Shown: piece after piece, positions 42,434-52,400 of the stretch
Numbering within the stretch: position 1 is the stretch's first letter
Layout: each line of letters opens with the position of its first letter
From: Kribbella monticola
GTDB taxonomy: Bacteria; Actinomycetota; Actinomycetes; Propionibacteriales; Kribbellaceae
Length of the DNA stretch: 64,000 bases
Direction of reading: 5' to 3'
Assembly: GCF_003261635.1 (NCBI RefSeq)
Contig: NZ_QFXK01000029.1
Location: forward strand, 372,001 to 436,000
Notes under the pieces: model-generated
What the model was told of the DNA's origin: nothing
The model's database searches: none
What the model saw: the letters and a program-made list of their open reading frames with translations, nothing else
Position numbers and translations under genes: made by a program

Positions 42434-43326
42434 AGATCGGCGTGATGCTTCCGGTCGGCGACACCGAGGGACCGACGGGCGGAGTACCGAGGTGGGCTGA
42501 TGTACGCGCGATCGCCGAGGCCGTGGAGAACAACGGGCTCGACTCGGTGTGGCTCGCGGACCACTTCTTGTACCGGCCGGGTGGGGACGATCCCCGGACG
42601 TACGGGATCCACGAGGCGTGGACGCTGCTGAGCGGGGTCGCCGCGGTGACCGAGCGGATCGAGCTGGGGACGATGGTGCTGTGTGCGTCCTTCCGGGACC
42701 CGGGGCTGACGGCGAAGATGGCGGCGACGCTCGATCTGATGTCGGGTGGGCGGGTGATCCTCGGCGTCGGGGCCGGCTGGCACGACCCGGAGTACGAGGC
42801 TTTCGGGCTGCCGACGGATCACCGGGTGGGGCGGTTCGCGGAGTGGCTGGAGATCGTGGCCCGGCTGGTGCGGAAGGAGAACGTCACCTTCGACGGGAAG
42901 TACCACCAGGTGCGGGATGCCGAGTTGCTGCCGGCGCCGGAGCGGGAGATTCCGATCCTGGTGGCCGCGCGACGGCCGCGGATGCTGGAGCTGACCGCGC
43001 GCTGGGCCGATGCGTGGAACACGGCGTGGTTCGGGGTCGTGGACGATCGGGTGAAGGAGCGGCTGGCCGAGTTGAAGACCGCGACCGAAGCGAGCGATCG
43101 GCCGGAGGGCGCTGTCGCGAGGACGGTCGGGATCGTCGTACAGGACCCCGACCAGCCTGCGATCGACGAGCCCAGCCCGTCGGCGGTGGACGGGTCGGTG
43201 GAGGAACTGGCGGCGGCGCTGCGGGAGTACGAGGAGCTGGGTGTCGACCACCTGATCGTCGCTGTGGAACCGGTCACACCACGATCGGTCGAGAGACTTG
43301 CGGAGGCCGCTCGGCGTCTTGGGTAG
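42430..43326 (+). CDS. LLM-class F420-dependent oxidoreductase
   Basis: 298 aa from ATG 42430, coupled to the PPOX gene. MKIGVMLPVGDTEGPTGG, VWLADHFLYRPGGDDPRTYGIHEAWTLLSGVAAVTERIELGTMVL, LDLMSGGRVILGVGAGWHDPEYEAFGLPTDHRVGRFAEWLEI are typical of the F420-binding luciferase-like family. The hydride acceptor is unknown. Coenzyme F420H2 could come from the FGD encoded at 22.2 kb. Confidence 0.9.
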   Translation: MKIGVMLPVGDTEGPTGGVPRWADVRAIAEAVENNGLDSVWLADHFLYRPGGDDPRTYGIHEAWTLLSGVAAVTERIELGTMVLCASFRDPGLTAKMAATLDLMSGGRVILGVGAGWHDPEYEAFGLPTDHRVGRFAEWLEIVARLVRKENVTFDGKYHQVRDAELLPAPEREIPILVAARRPRMLELTARWADAWNTAWFGVVDDRVKERLAELKTATEASDRPEGAVARTVGIVVQDPDQPAIDEPSPSAVDGSVEELAAALREYEELGVDHLIVAVEPVTPRSVERLAEAARRLG

Positions 43327-43434
43327 GCGCGAGCTGTACGACGTACTTCGGACGGTGGGCGAGGTCGGGGGAACTGGCGGAAGTGGCCGGGTCGGTCGGA
43401 GCCGGCGGCGAGAGCCGGCTGCGCCTCGCGAAAT

Positions 43435-43516
43435 TCTCGCCGCCTCCACACACGAGAAGGCCCCCAAGCTCGCCTACGCGGCTTGGGGGCCTTCTATTTG
43501 TGCGGAGGCGGCGAGA
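43435..43516. repeat. inverted copy of the tRNA-Ser 3' end around its terminator
   Basis: TCTCGCCGCCTCC at 43435-43447 is the exact complement of 43504-43516, the 3' end of tRNA-Ser. Between them lie the 15-bp perfect arms of the terminator hairpin (43455-43469 and 43481-43495). Together they form an extended palindrome with a short unpaired region (about 8 nt) between the two stems. Confidence 0.8.
43455..43495. terminator. strong hairpin terminator of tRNA-Ser
   Basis: A 15-bp perfect stem: AGAAGGCCCCCAAGC (43455-43469) and GCTTGGGGGCCTTCT (43481-43495), 11-nt loop. On the minus strand it follows the tRNA 3' end by 7 nt. It may also stop leftover transcription from the LLM gene. Confidence 0.85.
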
Positions 43517-43592
43517 TTTGAACTCGCGAGAGGGGTTTACCCTCAACCCGCTTAGCAGGCGGGCGCCATCGACCGGACTAGGCGACGCCTCC
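43503..43592 (-). tRNA. tRNA-Ser (anticodon GCT)
   Basis: 90 nt. Read on the minus strand: acceptor GGAGGCG/CGCCTCC, D arm with CGCCTAG...GGCG, anticodon stem CCCGC/GCGGG with a CTGCTAA loop (anticodon GCT), a long variable arm typical of tRNA-Ser (GAGGGT...ACCCCTC), T arm GCGAG/CTCGC around TTCAAAT, discriminator G. The CCA is not encoded (CAC follows). Confidence 0.96.
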
Positions 43593-43756
43593 TCCGACGG
43601 ACCCCCGAGAGGGCTCGACGACGACCAAGACTATCCGGACAGCGGCTCAGCGGCAAAGTGGGGGACGGACTGGCTGGGAGTGTCGCCCCGGTGCCCTGTA
43701 ATCTGGCCGGAATCGACGGGGGTCGAGGTCAACCAAGGAGGCCGTAGCGGCGTCTG

Positions 43757-45376
43757 ATGTATCGAGGACCGGTCCCGACCGGCCCGGAACCGCCGCCACG
43801 TCGTCGATCAGGGAACGGAGCCATGTCGCGGAGTACTCGCGCAGCTGGACGCAGGTCCGCGCCAAGAGGTAGCCGATCACGTCACAAGGCGCACCGGGCC
43901 CGGACTGCCTCGAAGGCCATCGGACTGACCCTGGTCAGCGCGCTCATCCCAGGCTCCGGCTTCGTGATGGGCGGGCGCACCAAGCTCGGTGCGTTCATCA
44001 TCACGCTCAGCGTCGGCCTGCTCGGCCTGGCGGCGTACATCGGCCTGACCCACCGCGACTCGGTCGTCGAGCTCGCCGTCGACCCGAGCCGGCTGCTGAT
44101 CGCGACCGCTGTCGTCGTGCTGCTCGGGTTCTGCTGGATCTGCATCGTCGTCTCGTCGCACAAACTGCTCCGCCCGGTCAGTGTGAGCGCGGTCGGCCGG
44201 CTGGCCGGATCCGCCTTCGTCGGGCTGCTCTGCTTCGGTATCGCCGTACCGACCACCGTCGCCGCGCAGACCGTGATGGCCCAGCGCGACCTGGTCGGCA
44301 ACGTGTTCCAGTCCGAGGGCAACTCCAAGAGCGCGACCCGGCCGAAGGTGAACAAGAAGGACCCGTGGGCGAACACCCCGCGGCTGAACATCCTGCTGCT
44401 CGGCGCGGACGACGGCGTCGGCCGCGAGGGCACCCGGACCGACACGGTGATGGTCGCCAGCATCGACACCAAGACCGGTGACACGAAGCTGATCTCGCTG
44501 AGCCGGAACTTCATGCGGATGCCGTTCCCGGAGGACTCGCCGCTGCACAAGTTCTACCCGACCGGCTTCTGGGACCCCGATCTCGGCAACGTGGAGCAGT
44601 CGGAGTTCTACCTCGACGCGATGTACCGCAACATCCCGCTCGCGCACCCGCACGTGCTCGGCCCGTCGGACAACGAGGGCGCGGACGTGCTCAAGGTGTC
44701 GGTCGGTGAGGCGATGGGTCTCAAGATCGACTACTACATGCAGGTCAACCTGCAGGGCTTCGAGCAGATCATCGACGCGCTCGGCGGCATCACGGTCAAC
44801 ATCAACTACAAGGTGCCGATCGGCGGCGACTACAAGGGTCCCGGGTCGGCCGACGACATCCTCCCCAGCCGCTACCTGCAGCCCGGCCCGAACCAGCACC
44901 TGAACGGCCACGACGGGCTGTGGTTCGCCCGCGGCCGGTACGGGCTGAGCGACCCGTCGCGACAGGAGCGGCAGCGCTGCACGATCCACGCGATCGTGAA
45001 CAGCGCCAACCCGTCCGCGCTGGTGACGAAGTACCAGCAGATCGCGTCGGCGAGCAAGAAGCTGCTCCGGACCGACATCCCGCAGGAGATCCTGCCGGCC
45101 TTCATCGATCTCGGCATGAAGGTCAAGAACGCGAACGTGTCGAACGTCGACCTGGACAAGAGCAAGAACTTCCCGAGCGGGAAGAACCCGAACTACGAGG
45201 CGATGCGCGAGATCGTCAAGAACGCGCTCGAGACGAAGACCAGGCCGGTCGCCTCGACCCCGTCCAGCACCCCGACCAAGAAGCCGGGCAGCACCAAGAC
45301 CACCACGACCAAGCCCCCGGCCGGCGGCACGGAGAACCTCAAGGACGCCTGCGCCTACCACCCGGTCAACCCGTAA
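43757..45376 (+). CDS. LCP-family (LytR-CpsA-Psr) cell-wall glycopolymer transferase
   Basis: 539 aa, ATG 43757. A basic cytoplasmic tail (residues 1-55) with Arg and Lys runs, then three to four membrane spans between 55 and 173, and an outer LCP domain at ~209-420 (NILLLGADDGVGREGTRTDTVMVASIDTKTG, ISLSRNFMRMPFP, NLQGFEQIIDALGGITVNI, LWFARGRYGLSDPSRQERQ). The Arg and Asp of these motifs bind the polyprenyl pyrophosphate. The protein attaches wall glycopolymers to peptidoglycan. A Thr/Lys/Pro-rich tail ends in a Cys-containing segment. AAGGAGG is 15 nt from the ATG, a bit far. Confidence 0.92.
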   Translation: MYRGPVPTGPEPPPRRRSGNGAMSRSTRAAGRRSAPRGSRSRHKAHRARTASKAIGLTLVSALIPGSGFVMGGRTKLGAFIITLSVGLLGLAAYIGLTHRDSVVELAVDPSRLLIATAVVVLLGFCWICIVVSSHKLLRPVSVSAVGRLAGSAFVGLLCFGIAVPTTVAAQTVMAQRDLVGNVFQSEGNSKSATRPKVNKKDPWANTPRLNILLLGADDGVGREGTRTDTVMVASIDTKTGDTKLISLSRNFMRMPFPEDSPLHKFYPTGFWDPDLGNVEQSEFYLDAMYRNIPLAHPHVLGPSDNEGADVLKVSVGEAMGLKIDYYMQVNLQGFEQIIDALGGITVNINYKVPIGGDYKGPGSADDILPSRYLQPGPNQHLNGHDGLWFARGRYGLSDPSRQERQRCTIHAIVNSANPSALVTKYQQIASASKKLLRTDIPQEILPAFIDLGMKVKNANVSNVDLDKSKNFPSGKNPNYEAMREIVKNALETKTRPVASTPSSTPTKKPGSTKTTTTKPPAGGTENLKDACAYHPVNP

Positions 45377-45382
45377 CCGAAG

Positions 45383-45411
45383 GCCACCCGGTCGATCCGT
45401 AGCCGGGTGGC
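45383..45411 (+). terminator. hairpin terminator after the LCP gene
   Basis: GCCACCCGG (45383-45391) pairs perfectly with CCGGGTGGC (45403-45411) around 11 nt, 6 bp after the stop. No U tract. Confidence 0.65.
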
Positions 45412-45428
45412 GCTGGGATGCTGTGGGG

Positions 45429-45887
45429 ATGCGTACGTCGTACCGGATGCGGGCGGGGCGGTTTGTCGGAATACTCGCCGCGGGGTTGATCGTTCTCGGG
45501 GTGGCCGCGATCGTCTGGGCCGTGGGGCTGCCGGACGTCGTGGTGGCAGTGTTCCTCACCTTGGGTGGGCTGGTTGTGCTCGCGGGCCTGTGGATTCTCG
45601 CCTTCCCACCCGTACTGGTGAAGCTGGGCACCAACGACGTCGCAGTACGGGGTCTGAAGACCGAGTGGGCCGAGATCACCGAGGTCGGGCGGGTGGACAC
45701 CACTCAGGGGCCGGCTGTCGCGCTGCGGACCAAGCAGAAGGACGGGACGATCATGATCCCGCTCCGCTGGCTGGCGCCGGGCAAGGCGGACAAGCTCGAG
45801 AAGGAGCTGCGGGACCGGCTCAACACGGCAAACGGTTACACCATGTGGGACGGCACTGCCCCCGACGACGCGGATCACCCAGAATAG
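45429..45887 (+). CDS. small membrane protein with PH-like domain
   Basis: 152 aa from ATG 45429. Two membrane spans (FVGILAAGLIVLGVAAIVWAVGL and VVVAVFLTLGGLVVLAGLWILAFPPVLV) lead to a cytoplasmic beta-rich domain (LGTNDVAVRGLKTEWAEITEVGRVD... IMIPLRWLAPGKADKLEKELRDRL) like bacterial PH domains. Function unknown. Follows the LCP terminator and is read in the same direction. Confidence 0.72.
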   Translation: MRTSYRMRAGRFVGILAAGLIVLGVAAIVWAVGLPDVVVAVFLTLGGLVVLAGLWILAFPPVLVKLGTNDVAVRGLKTEWAEITEVGRVDTTQGPAVALRTKQKDGTIMIPLRWLAPGKADKLEKELRDRLNTANGYTMWDGTAPDDADHPE

Positions 45888-45924
45888 GCAGCGGTTCATC
45901 CGCTTGATCTTTGGGAGTCCGGCT

Positions 45925-46884
45925 GTGCTTTCGTTCGAGATGTCGTCCGAGGAACTGACCGCCTACCAGGGCACCAACCCGCGCCCCGACGACTTCGACC
46001 AGTTCTGGGACAAGGCTCTGGCCGAACTCGACGGCACCGACCCCGAGACGGTCTTCGAGCCCGCCACCGACTTCCCGCTGCCGTTCGCGCGCGCCGAGCA
46101 CCTGTACTTCACCGGCACCGGCGGCTACCGGGTGCACGCCAAGGTGATCCGCCCGGAGAACCCGACCGGCCCGGCCGTGCTGATGTTCCACGGGTACGGC
46201 GGTGAGCAGCCCAAGTGGATCGACCTGATCCCGTACGCCGCGAGCGGGTTCACCATCGCCGCTCTGGACGTGCGCGAGCAGGTCGCGTTCCGCACCCCGT
46301 CGCAGCAGCCGAACAGCTTCTCGCTGCGCAACCACCTGGTCGAGGGCCTCGACGGCGGGCCGGACAGCCTGCTCTACAAGCACGTCTTCCTCGACACCCG
46401 GCGGCTGGCCGACATCATCCGCGGCCTGCCCGAAGTGGACGCCGCGCGCGTCGCCACCACCGGCTGGAGCCAGGGCGGCGGGCTGAGCCTGGTCGCGGCC
46501 GCGCTGACCCCGGAGATCAAGTACACCGCGAGCGTCTTCCCGTTCCTGACCGACTACCGCCGCGCCTGGGACCTGAACCTCGGCACGGACCCGTACGGCG
46601 AGATCACCACCTGGTTCCGCAAGCGCGATCCCCGGCACCTGCGCGAGGACGAGGTCTTCACCACCCTCGGCTACATCGACGTGCAGCACCTCGCACCGCG
46701 CATCCAGGCCGAGGTCACCCTGTACGTCGGCCTCGAGGACGAGACCTGCCCGCCCTCCACCCAGTACGCCGCCTACAACAAGCTCACCTCGCCGAAGGAG
46801 CTCCGCCTCTACCCGGACTTCGGCCACGACGACCTGCCCGGTGCGATGGACGAGATCTACCAGCAGATCGGCGCCAAACTCTGA
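45925..46884 (+). CDS. acetyl-xylan esterase / cephalosporin-C deacetylase-like hydrolase
   Basis: 319 aa from GTG 45925, GGGAG 8 nt ahead. AXE1-type alpha/beta hydrolase: FYQF-like start replaced by LSFEMSSEELTAYQGTNPRPDDFDQFWDKAL, HGYGGEQPKW (oxyanion), TTGWSQGGGLSLVAAAL with the nucleophilic Ser, VGLEDETCPPSTQ with the Asp and DFGHDD with the His. The family deacetylates xylo-oligosaccharides and cephalosporins inside or near the cell; no signal peptide here, so intracellular. Confidence 0.9.
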   Translation: MLSFEMSSEELTAYQGTNPRPDDFDQFWDKALAELDGTDPETVFEPATDFPLPFARAEHLYFTGTGGYRVHAKVIRPENPTGPAVLMFHGYGGEQPKWIDLIPYAASGFTIAALDVREQVAFRTPSQQPNSFSLRNHLVEGLDGGPDSLLYKHVFLDTRRLADIIRGLPEVDAARVATTGWSQGGGLSLVAAALTPEIKYTASVFPFLTDYRRAWDLNLGTDPYGEITTWFRKRDPRHLREDEVFTTLGYIDVQHLAPRIQAEVTLYVGLEDETCPPSTQYAAYNKLTSPKELRLYPDFGHDDLPGAMDEIYQQIGAKL

Positions 46885-46974
46885 CGCCGATCTGCCGGCT
46901 CCGCCCGAGCCCTTGGTAGACCCGCATCACCCGCCACCACCTGGTTGGTGAGTACTGCGCGTCCGCCGTGAGCT

Positions 46975-47838
46975 TCAGTTGGCCTCTTTACCCGCCCAGT
47001 AGTGCCACGCCGGTGCTGCCACTGGGGATCGGGTCAGACCGTCCGGCCAGGTCGCCGGCAGGTCGTGACTCCGGGCTGCGTGCAAGATCACCTCCGATGC
47101 TGTCCGATCACCGCGCACAGTGACCCGGGCGGCCGTCTCGGCCCGCATGTCGGCCAGGTAGTGGACGGCCGGCAGGAACTCGGCACTGAGCCGAGGGCTG
47201 AGCCGGCCGACCGGTTCGTCGTCCAGCCTGATCTCCACCACCATCCGGTTCCGGTCGGCGAAGGTGTCCTCCTCCTCGACCGCGTGCAGCGTGGCGTACG
47301 CCCAGCACTCGCCTTCCGGCCGGAAGAACGGTGCCAGCACCTCCGGATGCACCTCACTGCCCGGTACGACGATGCCGCTGCCCATCGGCAGCAGTTGATA
47401 GCTCCCCGGTGGTGGGAGGTTCACCGGGACCAGCATGTGCGGCTGCCCGAGAGCGACCGCGACGCTGGCGTGGAACTCCGTACCGTTGCTCTTGCCCTCC
47501 CAAGCGGCCGGTTCCCATTCACTGACCCACAGATGGCACGGGACCTGCGGCTGCAGGCCTTGCGCCACCAGCTCGGACAGCACCGGGTGGTACCGGTGTG
47601 CGTCCTCCCTCGGCAGATAGCCGACGGTCCTGCCGTGTACCCGTACTGCGATCGACCGCGGGTCGAACCGGTTGTGTGGCTCCGGGACGAGATCCGCGTC
47701 CGTGTCCAGATCTGCGCCACGCGCCGGGATGGGATCAGGAAACAGGCTGCGAATCGCCTGCTCGTGCGGGGCTTCCCGGACGACTTCCTGGCCACACCAC
47801 AACGCGTCTCCCCACAGACTGAACGGAATCGATTCCAT
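46975..47838 (-). CDS. HIRAN-domain protein with a possible second HIRAN-like repeat
   Basis: 287 aa from ATG 47838, GGAGGG ahead; a frame to 47952 has no RBS. Residues ~45-125 are a HIRAN domain (LVPEPHNRFDPRSIAVRVHGRTVGYLPREDAHRYHPVL). Residues ~196-258 (VVEIRLDDEPVGRLSPRLSAEFLPAVHYL) follow the same order of strands, which suggests a diverged second copy. HIRAN domains bind single-stranded DNA ends at stalled forks or damage, and are normally attached to helicases; here it is alone. Divergent from ilvA. Confidence 0.8.
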   Translation of the reverse strand: MESIPFSLWGDALWCGQEVVREAPHEQAIRSLFPDPIPARGADLDTDADLVPEPHNRFDPRSIAVRVHGRTVGYLPREDAHRYHPVLSELVAQGLQPQVPCHLWVSEWEPAAWEGKSNGTEFHASVAVALGQPHMLVPVNLPPPGSYQLLPMGSGIVVPGSEVHPEVLAPFFRPEGECWAYATLHAVEEEDTFADRNRMVVEIRLDDEPVGRLSPRLSAEFLPAVHYLADMRAETAARVTVRGDRTASEVILHAARSHDLPATWPDGLTRSPVAAPAWHYWAGKEAN

Positions 47839-48068
47839 AGCTGCCCTCCAGTCCCCGTTGACCGGTTTACTCGGCTCATCCCGTCCAGGACCCTGGGCGT
47901 TACACCGAGTGAGCGTATGAAAACTAGACTGCCCAGTAACGACCTGTTTCACGCATGAAAAAGGACCTTGTTTCCCAACGGTGTCCGGCGGTCCGTACTT
48001 TGGACGGAGCGCGTCTTGTGCAGTGAGCGAAATGGTAAGAATCGTGCAGATGCACGGGAAGGAAGCTC

Positions 48069-49352
48069 ATGCAGGGCAGTAATGCAGAAGCTGATTCAGT
48101 CGCTCGATCAACCGTCGACGCGGCCGCGATCGAGGCTGCGGTCCGCCGGTTGGAAGGCGTCGCTGTGCGTACTCCGTTGCAGCGCAACTCGCGGCTTTCG
48201 GAGCGGATCGGCGCCGAGGTCTGGCTGAAACGCGAGGACCTGCAGACCGGCCGTTCGTACAAGTTGCGCGGGGCCTACAACCTGATTGCTCAACTGGATG
48301 ATGTTTCCAAGAAAGCCGGTGTCGTCTGCGCCAGCGCCGGCAATCACGGCCAGGGCCTGGCGTATTCGTGTCACATGCTCGATGTGCACGGACAAGTTTT
48401 CGTACCGCGTACTACGCCGCGCCAGAAACGGGATCGGATAGCCGCACTCGGTGGTGATCAGATCCAGGTGATCGTCACCGGCGACAGCTATGACGACGCG
48501 GCCGCCGCAGCGCTCGCCGAGGCGACTCGCACCGGCGCGACCCTTGTCCCGGCCTTCGACGACCCGCGCACCGTCGCCGGTCAGGGCACCGTCGCCGTGG
48601 AGCTCGTGGATCAGCTCGGCCGCGCGCCCGACGTACTGGTGGTTCCGGTGGGTGGTGGTGGGTTGGTGGCCGGCGTCGCCACGTGGCTCAAGGAGCGGCA
48701 TCCCGGCGTACGGGTGGTGGGTGTGGAGCCTGCCGGGGCGGCGAGCATGGCTGCGGCCCTGGCTGCCGGGGAGCCGGTGACCCTGCCGCACCTGGACAGC
48801 TTCGTCGACGGCGCCGCCGTACGCCGGGTCGGCGACGCGACGCTGCCGTTGGTGTCAGCGGCCGGGGTCGAGATGATGTCCGTGCCCGAGGGACTGGTGT
48901 GCTCGGAAATGCTGGAGCTCTACCAGACCGACGGGCTGATCGCGGAGCCCGCAGGCGCCCTGTCCGCGGCTGCTCTCGGCCACGGTGTCGAGGTGAAGCC
49001 GGGTGACACGGTGGTCTGTCTGCTGTCAGGCGGCAACAACGACGTCAGCCGGTACGGCGAAATCCTCGAGCGCTCGCTGGTCCACGAGGGCCTGAAGCAC
49101 TATTTCCTGGTCACCTTCCCGCAGGAGCCGGGTGCGCTCAGGCAGTTCCTGGACGGCGTCCTCGGCCCGGACGACGACATCACCCTGTTCGAGTACGTGA
49201 AGCGCAACAACCGCGAGACCGGCGTCGCCCTGGTCGGCATCGAGATCGGCCGCCCGGGCGACCTCTCCGGCCTCCTCGACCGAATGGAGGCCGCCCCCCT
49301 CGACATCGAACGCATCAAACCCGACTCCGCGGAGTTCCGCTACCTCATCTGA
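48069..49352 (+). CDS. ilvA: threonine ammonia-lyase with ACT-like regulatory domain
   Basis: 427 aa from ATG 48069, GGAAGGAAG ahead. The catalytic Lys is in RSYKLRGAYNLI, the substrate loop CASAGNHGQGLAYS, the PLP phosphate loop VGGGGLVAGVATWL, and CLLSGGNND near the end of the first domain. A C-terminal regulatory domain (~340-427, HYFLVTFPQEPGALRQFLDGVLGPDDDITLFEYVKR) is ACT-like. It converts threonine to 2-oxobutanoate plus ammonia, the first step to isoleucine, and is probably feedback-controlled by it. It shares a terminator with the rhamnosidase. Confidence 0.95.
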   Translation: MQGSNAEADSVARSTVDAAAIEAAVRRLEGVAVRTPLQRNSRLSERIGAEVWLKREDLQTGRSYKLRGAYNLIAQLDDVSKKAGVVCASAGNHGQGLAYSCHMLDVHGQVFVPRTTPRQKRDRIAALGGDQIQVIVTGDSYDDAAAAALAEATRTGATLVPAFDDPRTVAGQGTVAVELVDQLGRAPDVLVVPVGGGGLVAGVATWLKERHPGVRVVGVEPAGAASMAAALAAGEPVTLPHLDSFVDGAAVRRVGDATLPLVSAAGVEMMSVPEGLVCSEMLELYQTDGLIAEPAGALSAAALGHGVEVKPGDTVVCLLSGGNNDVSRYGEILERSLVHEGLKHYFLVTFPQEPGALRQFLDGVLGPDDDITLFEYVKRNNRETGVALVGIEIGRPGDLSGLLDRMEAAPLDIERIKPDSAEFRYLI

Positions 49353-49358
49353 CCCTTA

Positions 49359-49400
49359 CGTCCGAACAACCGAGGGTCCTGCCCCCCAGTTGCTCGGACG
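49359..49400. terminator. bidirectional terminator ilvA / alpha-L-rhamnosidase
   Basis: CGTCCGA and CAAC (49359-49370) pair with GTTG and TCGGACG (49389-49400), one mismatch, 18-nt loop, between two converging genes. Confidence 0.7.
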
Positions 49401-49408
49401 CAGCGAGC

Positions 49409-52400
49409 TCAGGGCAGCGGTAGGGACCAGGCGTCGGCCAGGGATGGGTCGTAGCCGGAGGCTGTTGCGTTGTGTTGAATGCGGACGCGGACGGTCGACC
49501 CGGTGAGCAGGGCCGGGTCGTCGACTACGAACTGGTAGGTGGCGAGGCCGCCGTCCGGCTTGTTCATCACCCGGTGGTGGGCGACCGTTCCGTTGACGAG
49601 GATCTCGTAGTCCTTCACCTGAGCGTGGTCGTAGGTCTCCACGAGCCGGAGGGCGAACGGCTGTCCGGGCCGGATGCCGAGGTTGAACTCGAACCATGCG
49701 CCGGGGACGTTCATCCCGGCGTAGCGTCTGGTCCGGCCGGCCTCCTCGCTCGTCCCCGATGACGGCGCGGCCGTCAGGGCGTGCGCTGATTCCGAGCCGG
49801 TCTCGCCGAGGTCGACGTAGTCGATCGCATCAGCAGGAGTCAGCGACTGCGTCACCGTGAAGGGCACCCGCACCGAGGCCAGCTCGCCGCGTGAATCGAC
49901 GAAGCGGGCCGTGAGATCCACCGGAGCCGCGTTTCCGGCGTACGGCGTGGCGATCGGGACGCTCAGGGTTTGCTCGGCGCCCGCCGCCAGGGTGACCGAC
50001 TCCGACGGCGCCGGAGCCGCCCAGCCGGTCGGCGTACCGACTTCGAGCCGGCCGGTGATCGGAGCGGTTGACCGGTTGCGTACGACGGCCGCCACGGTGG
50101 TCGTGGTTCCGGGCTCCCCGGAGATCGGGGCCGCCGCGGCCGACGTGAGTGCGATAGGCGGCGGCGCGACCACGAAACGATAGGTGCCCGAGGCAACGGT
50201 CATCGCGACGGTGGATCCTTCGTCGACGACGCCAGTGACGTGGTCGGCCTGGCTCAGCGCTTTGCCGCTCTCGGTGACGAGGCTTGGGTTCAAGGCAGGG
50301 ATTCGCACGGTGGCCGTGGTATTGCCCGGAACGGTCACCTCGAGCGTCAGCCCGTCGTCCGCGGTCTTCTGCCACTTGCTGCCCACCTTGCCGTACGGCG
50401 TTTGCAAGCTGAAGTCGGCCGTGGTGATCCCGTTGCCGGGCACCGGTGCGATCAGCGCCTTGTGGTAACCCGGTTCGGCCGCCGAGACGCCGGCCAGCGT
50501 CCGGTACATCCATTCGCCGACCGCACCGTACGCGTAGTGGTTGAAGGAGTTCATACCGACGTCGTTGAAGGTCCCGTCCGGGTTGATCGAGTTCCAGCGC
50601 TCCCAGATCGTGGTCGCGCCCTTGCCGATCTCGTAGCCCCAGGACGGGTACGAGGTGTTCTGCAGCAACTGGTACGCCAGGTCGGAGCGACCGATCTTGG
50701 TCAGCACCGGGAGCAGGCCGTCCACGCCGAGGAACCCGGTCGACAGGTGGGTGTCGCGGCGCAGGATCGTGTTGGCGAAGTACTGGCCGGCTGCTGCGAC
50801 CCGGTCGGCCGGGATCAGGTCGCTGGTGAAGGCGAGGATGTACCCCGTCTGGCTGTCCGAACCCACCTTGCCGTCGGCCGCGACGAACCGGGCCACAAAC
50901 GTATTCCGTACGTCGTCGTACAGCTTTTGGTACTTCGCCGCGTCCGCGGTGTTGCCGATCGTGGCTGCCATCTGACTGAGCTGGCGGGCCCCCTTGGCGA
51001 CGAACGACGTACCGATCAGGTCGCCGGGGGTCGGGTCGTCCAGGTTGAGCCAGTCGCCGTAGTCGCCGCCGCCGCGGATGAAGCCGTTGGAGGTGGCGGC
51101 GAGGTAGTCGACGTACCGGCGCATCGAGTCGTAGTGCTGGCGGATCACCGAGGTGTCGCCGTACGCCTGCCACAGGGTCCACGGCACGTTCACACCGGCG
51201 TCTGCCCAGCCCGCGTTGCCGAGACCGCCGTCGAACGAGTTCGGGACGGTCGGCGCGACACTCGCGTAGGCCCCGGCCGCGTTCTGGGAGTCGCGGAGGT
51301 CCTGCAGCCACTTGGTCAGGAAGGCCTGCGAGTCCAGGTTGTAGACGGCCGTCCGGGCGAACACGTTGATGTCGCCGGTCCAGCCCATCCGCTCGTCGCG
51401 GGCCGGGGTGTCGGTCGGGATCGAGAGGAAGTTGCCGCGCTGCCCCCAGACGATGTTGCTGTGCAGCTTGTTGACCAGGGCCGAGTTGGTGCTGAAGGTC
51501 GTGGTCCGGGCGGCGTCCGTCCCCATCACGAGGCCGGTGATCGCGGAGGCGGGAGGTGCCGTGGCGAGCCCGCTCAGCTCGATGTACCGGAAGCCGTGGA
51601 ACGTGAAGCGCGGCCGATAGGTCTCCGGTTCGCTGGTCGCGAAGGTGTAGCGGTCGGTCGCCTTTGCTGAGCGGAGATTGTCGGTGTAGAGGGTGCCGTC
51701 GGGGTTCAGCACTTCGCCGTACCGGATCTTCACCGTCTGGCCTGGTGTGCCGGTCAGGGTGAGTCGTGAGACGCCGACCATGTTCTGGCCGAGGTCGTAG
51801 AGGTAGACGCCCGGCGTCGGCGACGGGATCGCCTCGGCCGCCAGCTGCTGGGTCACTCGGACCGGCTGATCGGTTTGCGGAATCAGCTTTTCCGTGGCGC
51901 TCGGCCGGACCAGCACGGGCGACCAGGCCGACGGCGTACGGCGTGCGTCGTAGGTCTCCCCGTTGAGCAGATCAGCCGTCTGCACTGCGCCCGGCGCGGT
52001 CTGCCAGGTCGAGTCGGTGGCGAAAACGTTTGCCGTTCCGTCGTCGTAGGTGACCCGGAGCTGCGCGGTGAAGGCGGTCTGGCTGCCGTACTTGTTGGGT
52101 CCGAACATCGCCAGGTTGCCCGCGAACCAGCCGTTCGCGACCTCGGCGCCGAGGGCGTTCGATCCCGGCCGCACCAGCTTGGTCACGTCGTACGCCTCCG
52201 TCTGGATCCGGTGCGCGTAATCGGTCCAGCCCGGAGCCAGTTCCTGATCGCCGACCTTCCTGCCGTTCAGGCTCAACTCGTAGACACCCTGCGCGGCCGC
52301 GTACATCCGGGCGCTCACAATTCTCTTTGCTGTCGGCAACGAGATCGCCTTGCGGAAGACCGGGATCGCCTTGCCCGGCAACATCAGGTCGGTGTTTCCC

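Noticed and set aside
43877..45703. 608-codon minus-strand frame
   Set aside because: It is the opposite strand of the LCP gene; no start signal or motif.
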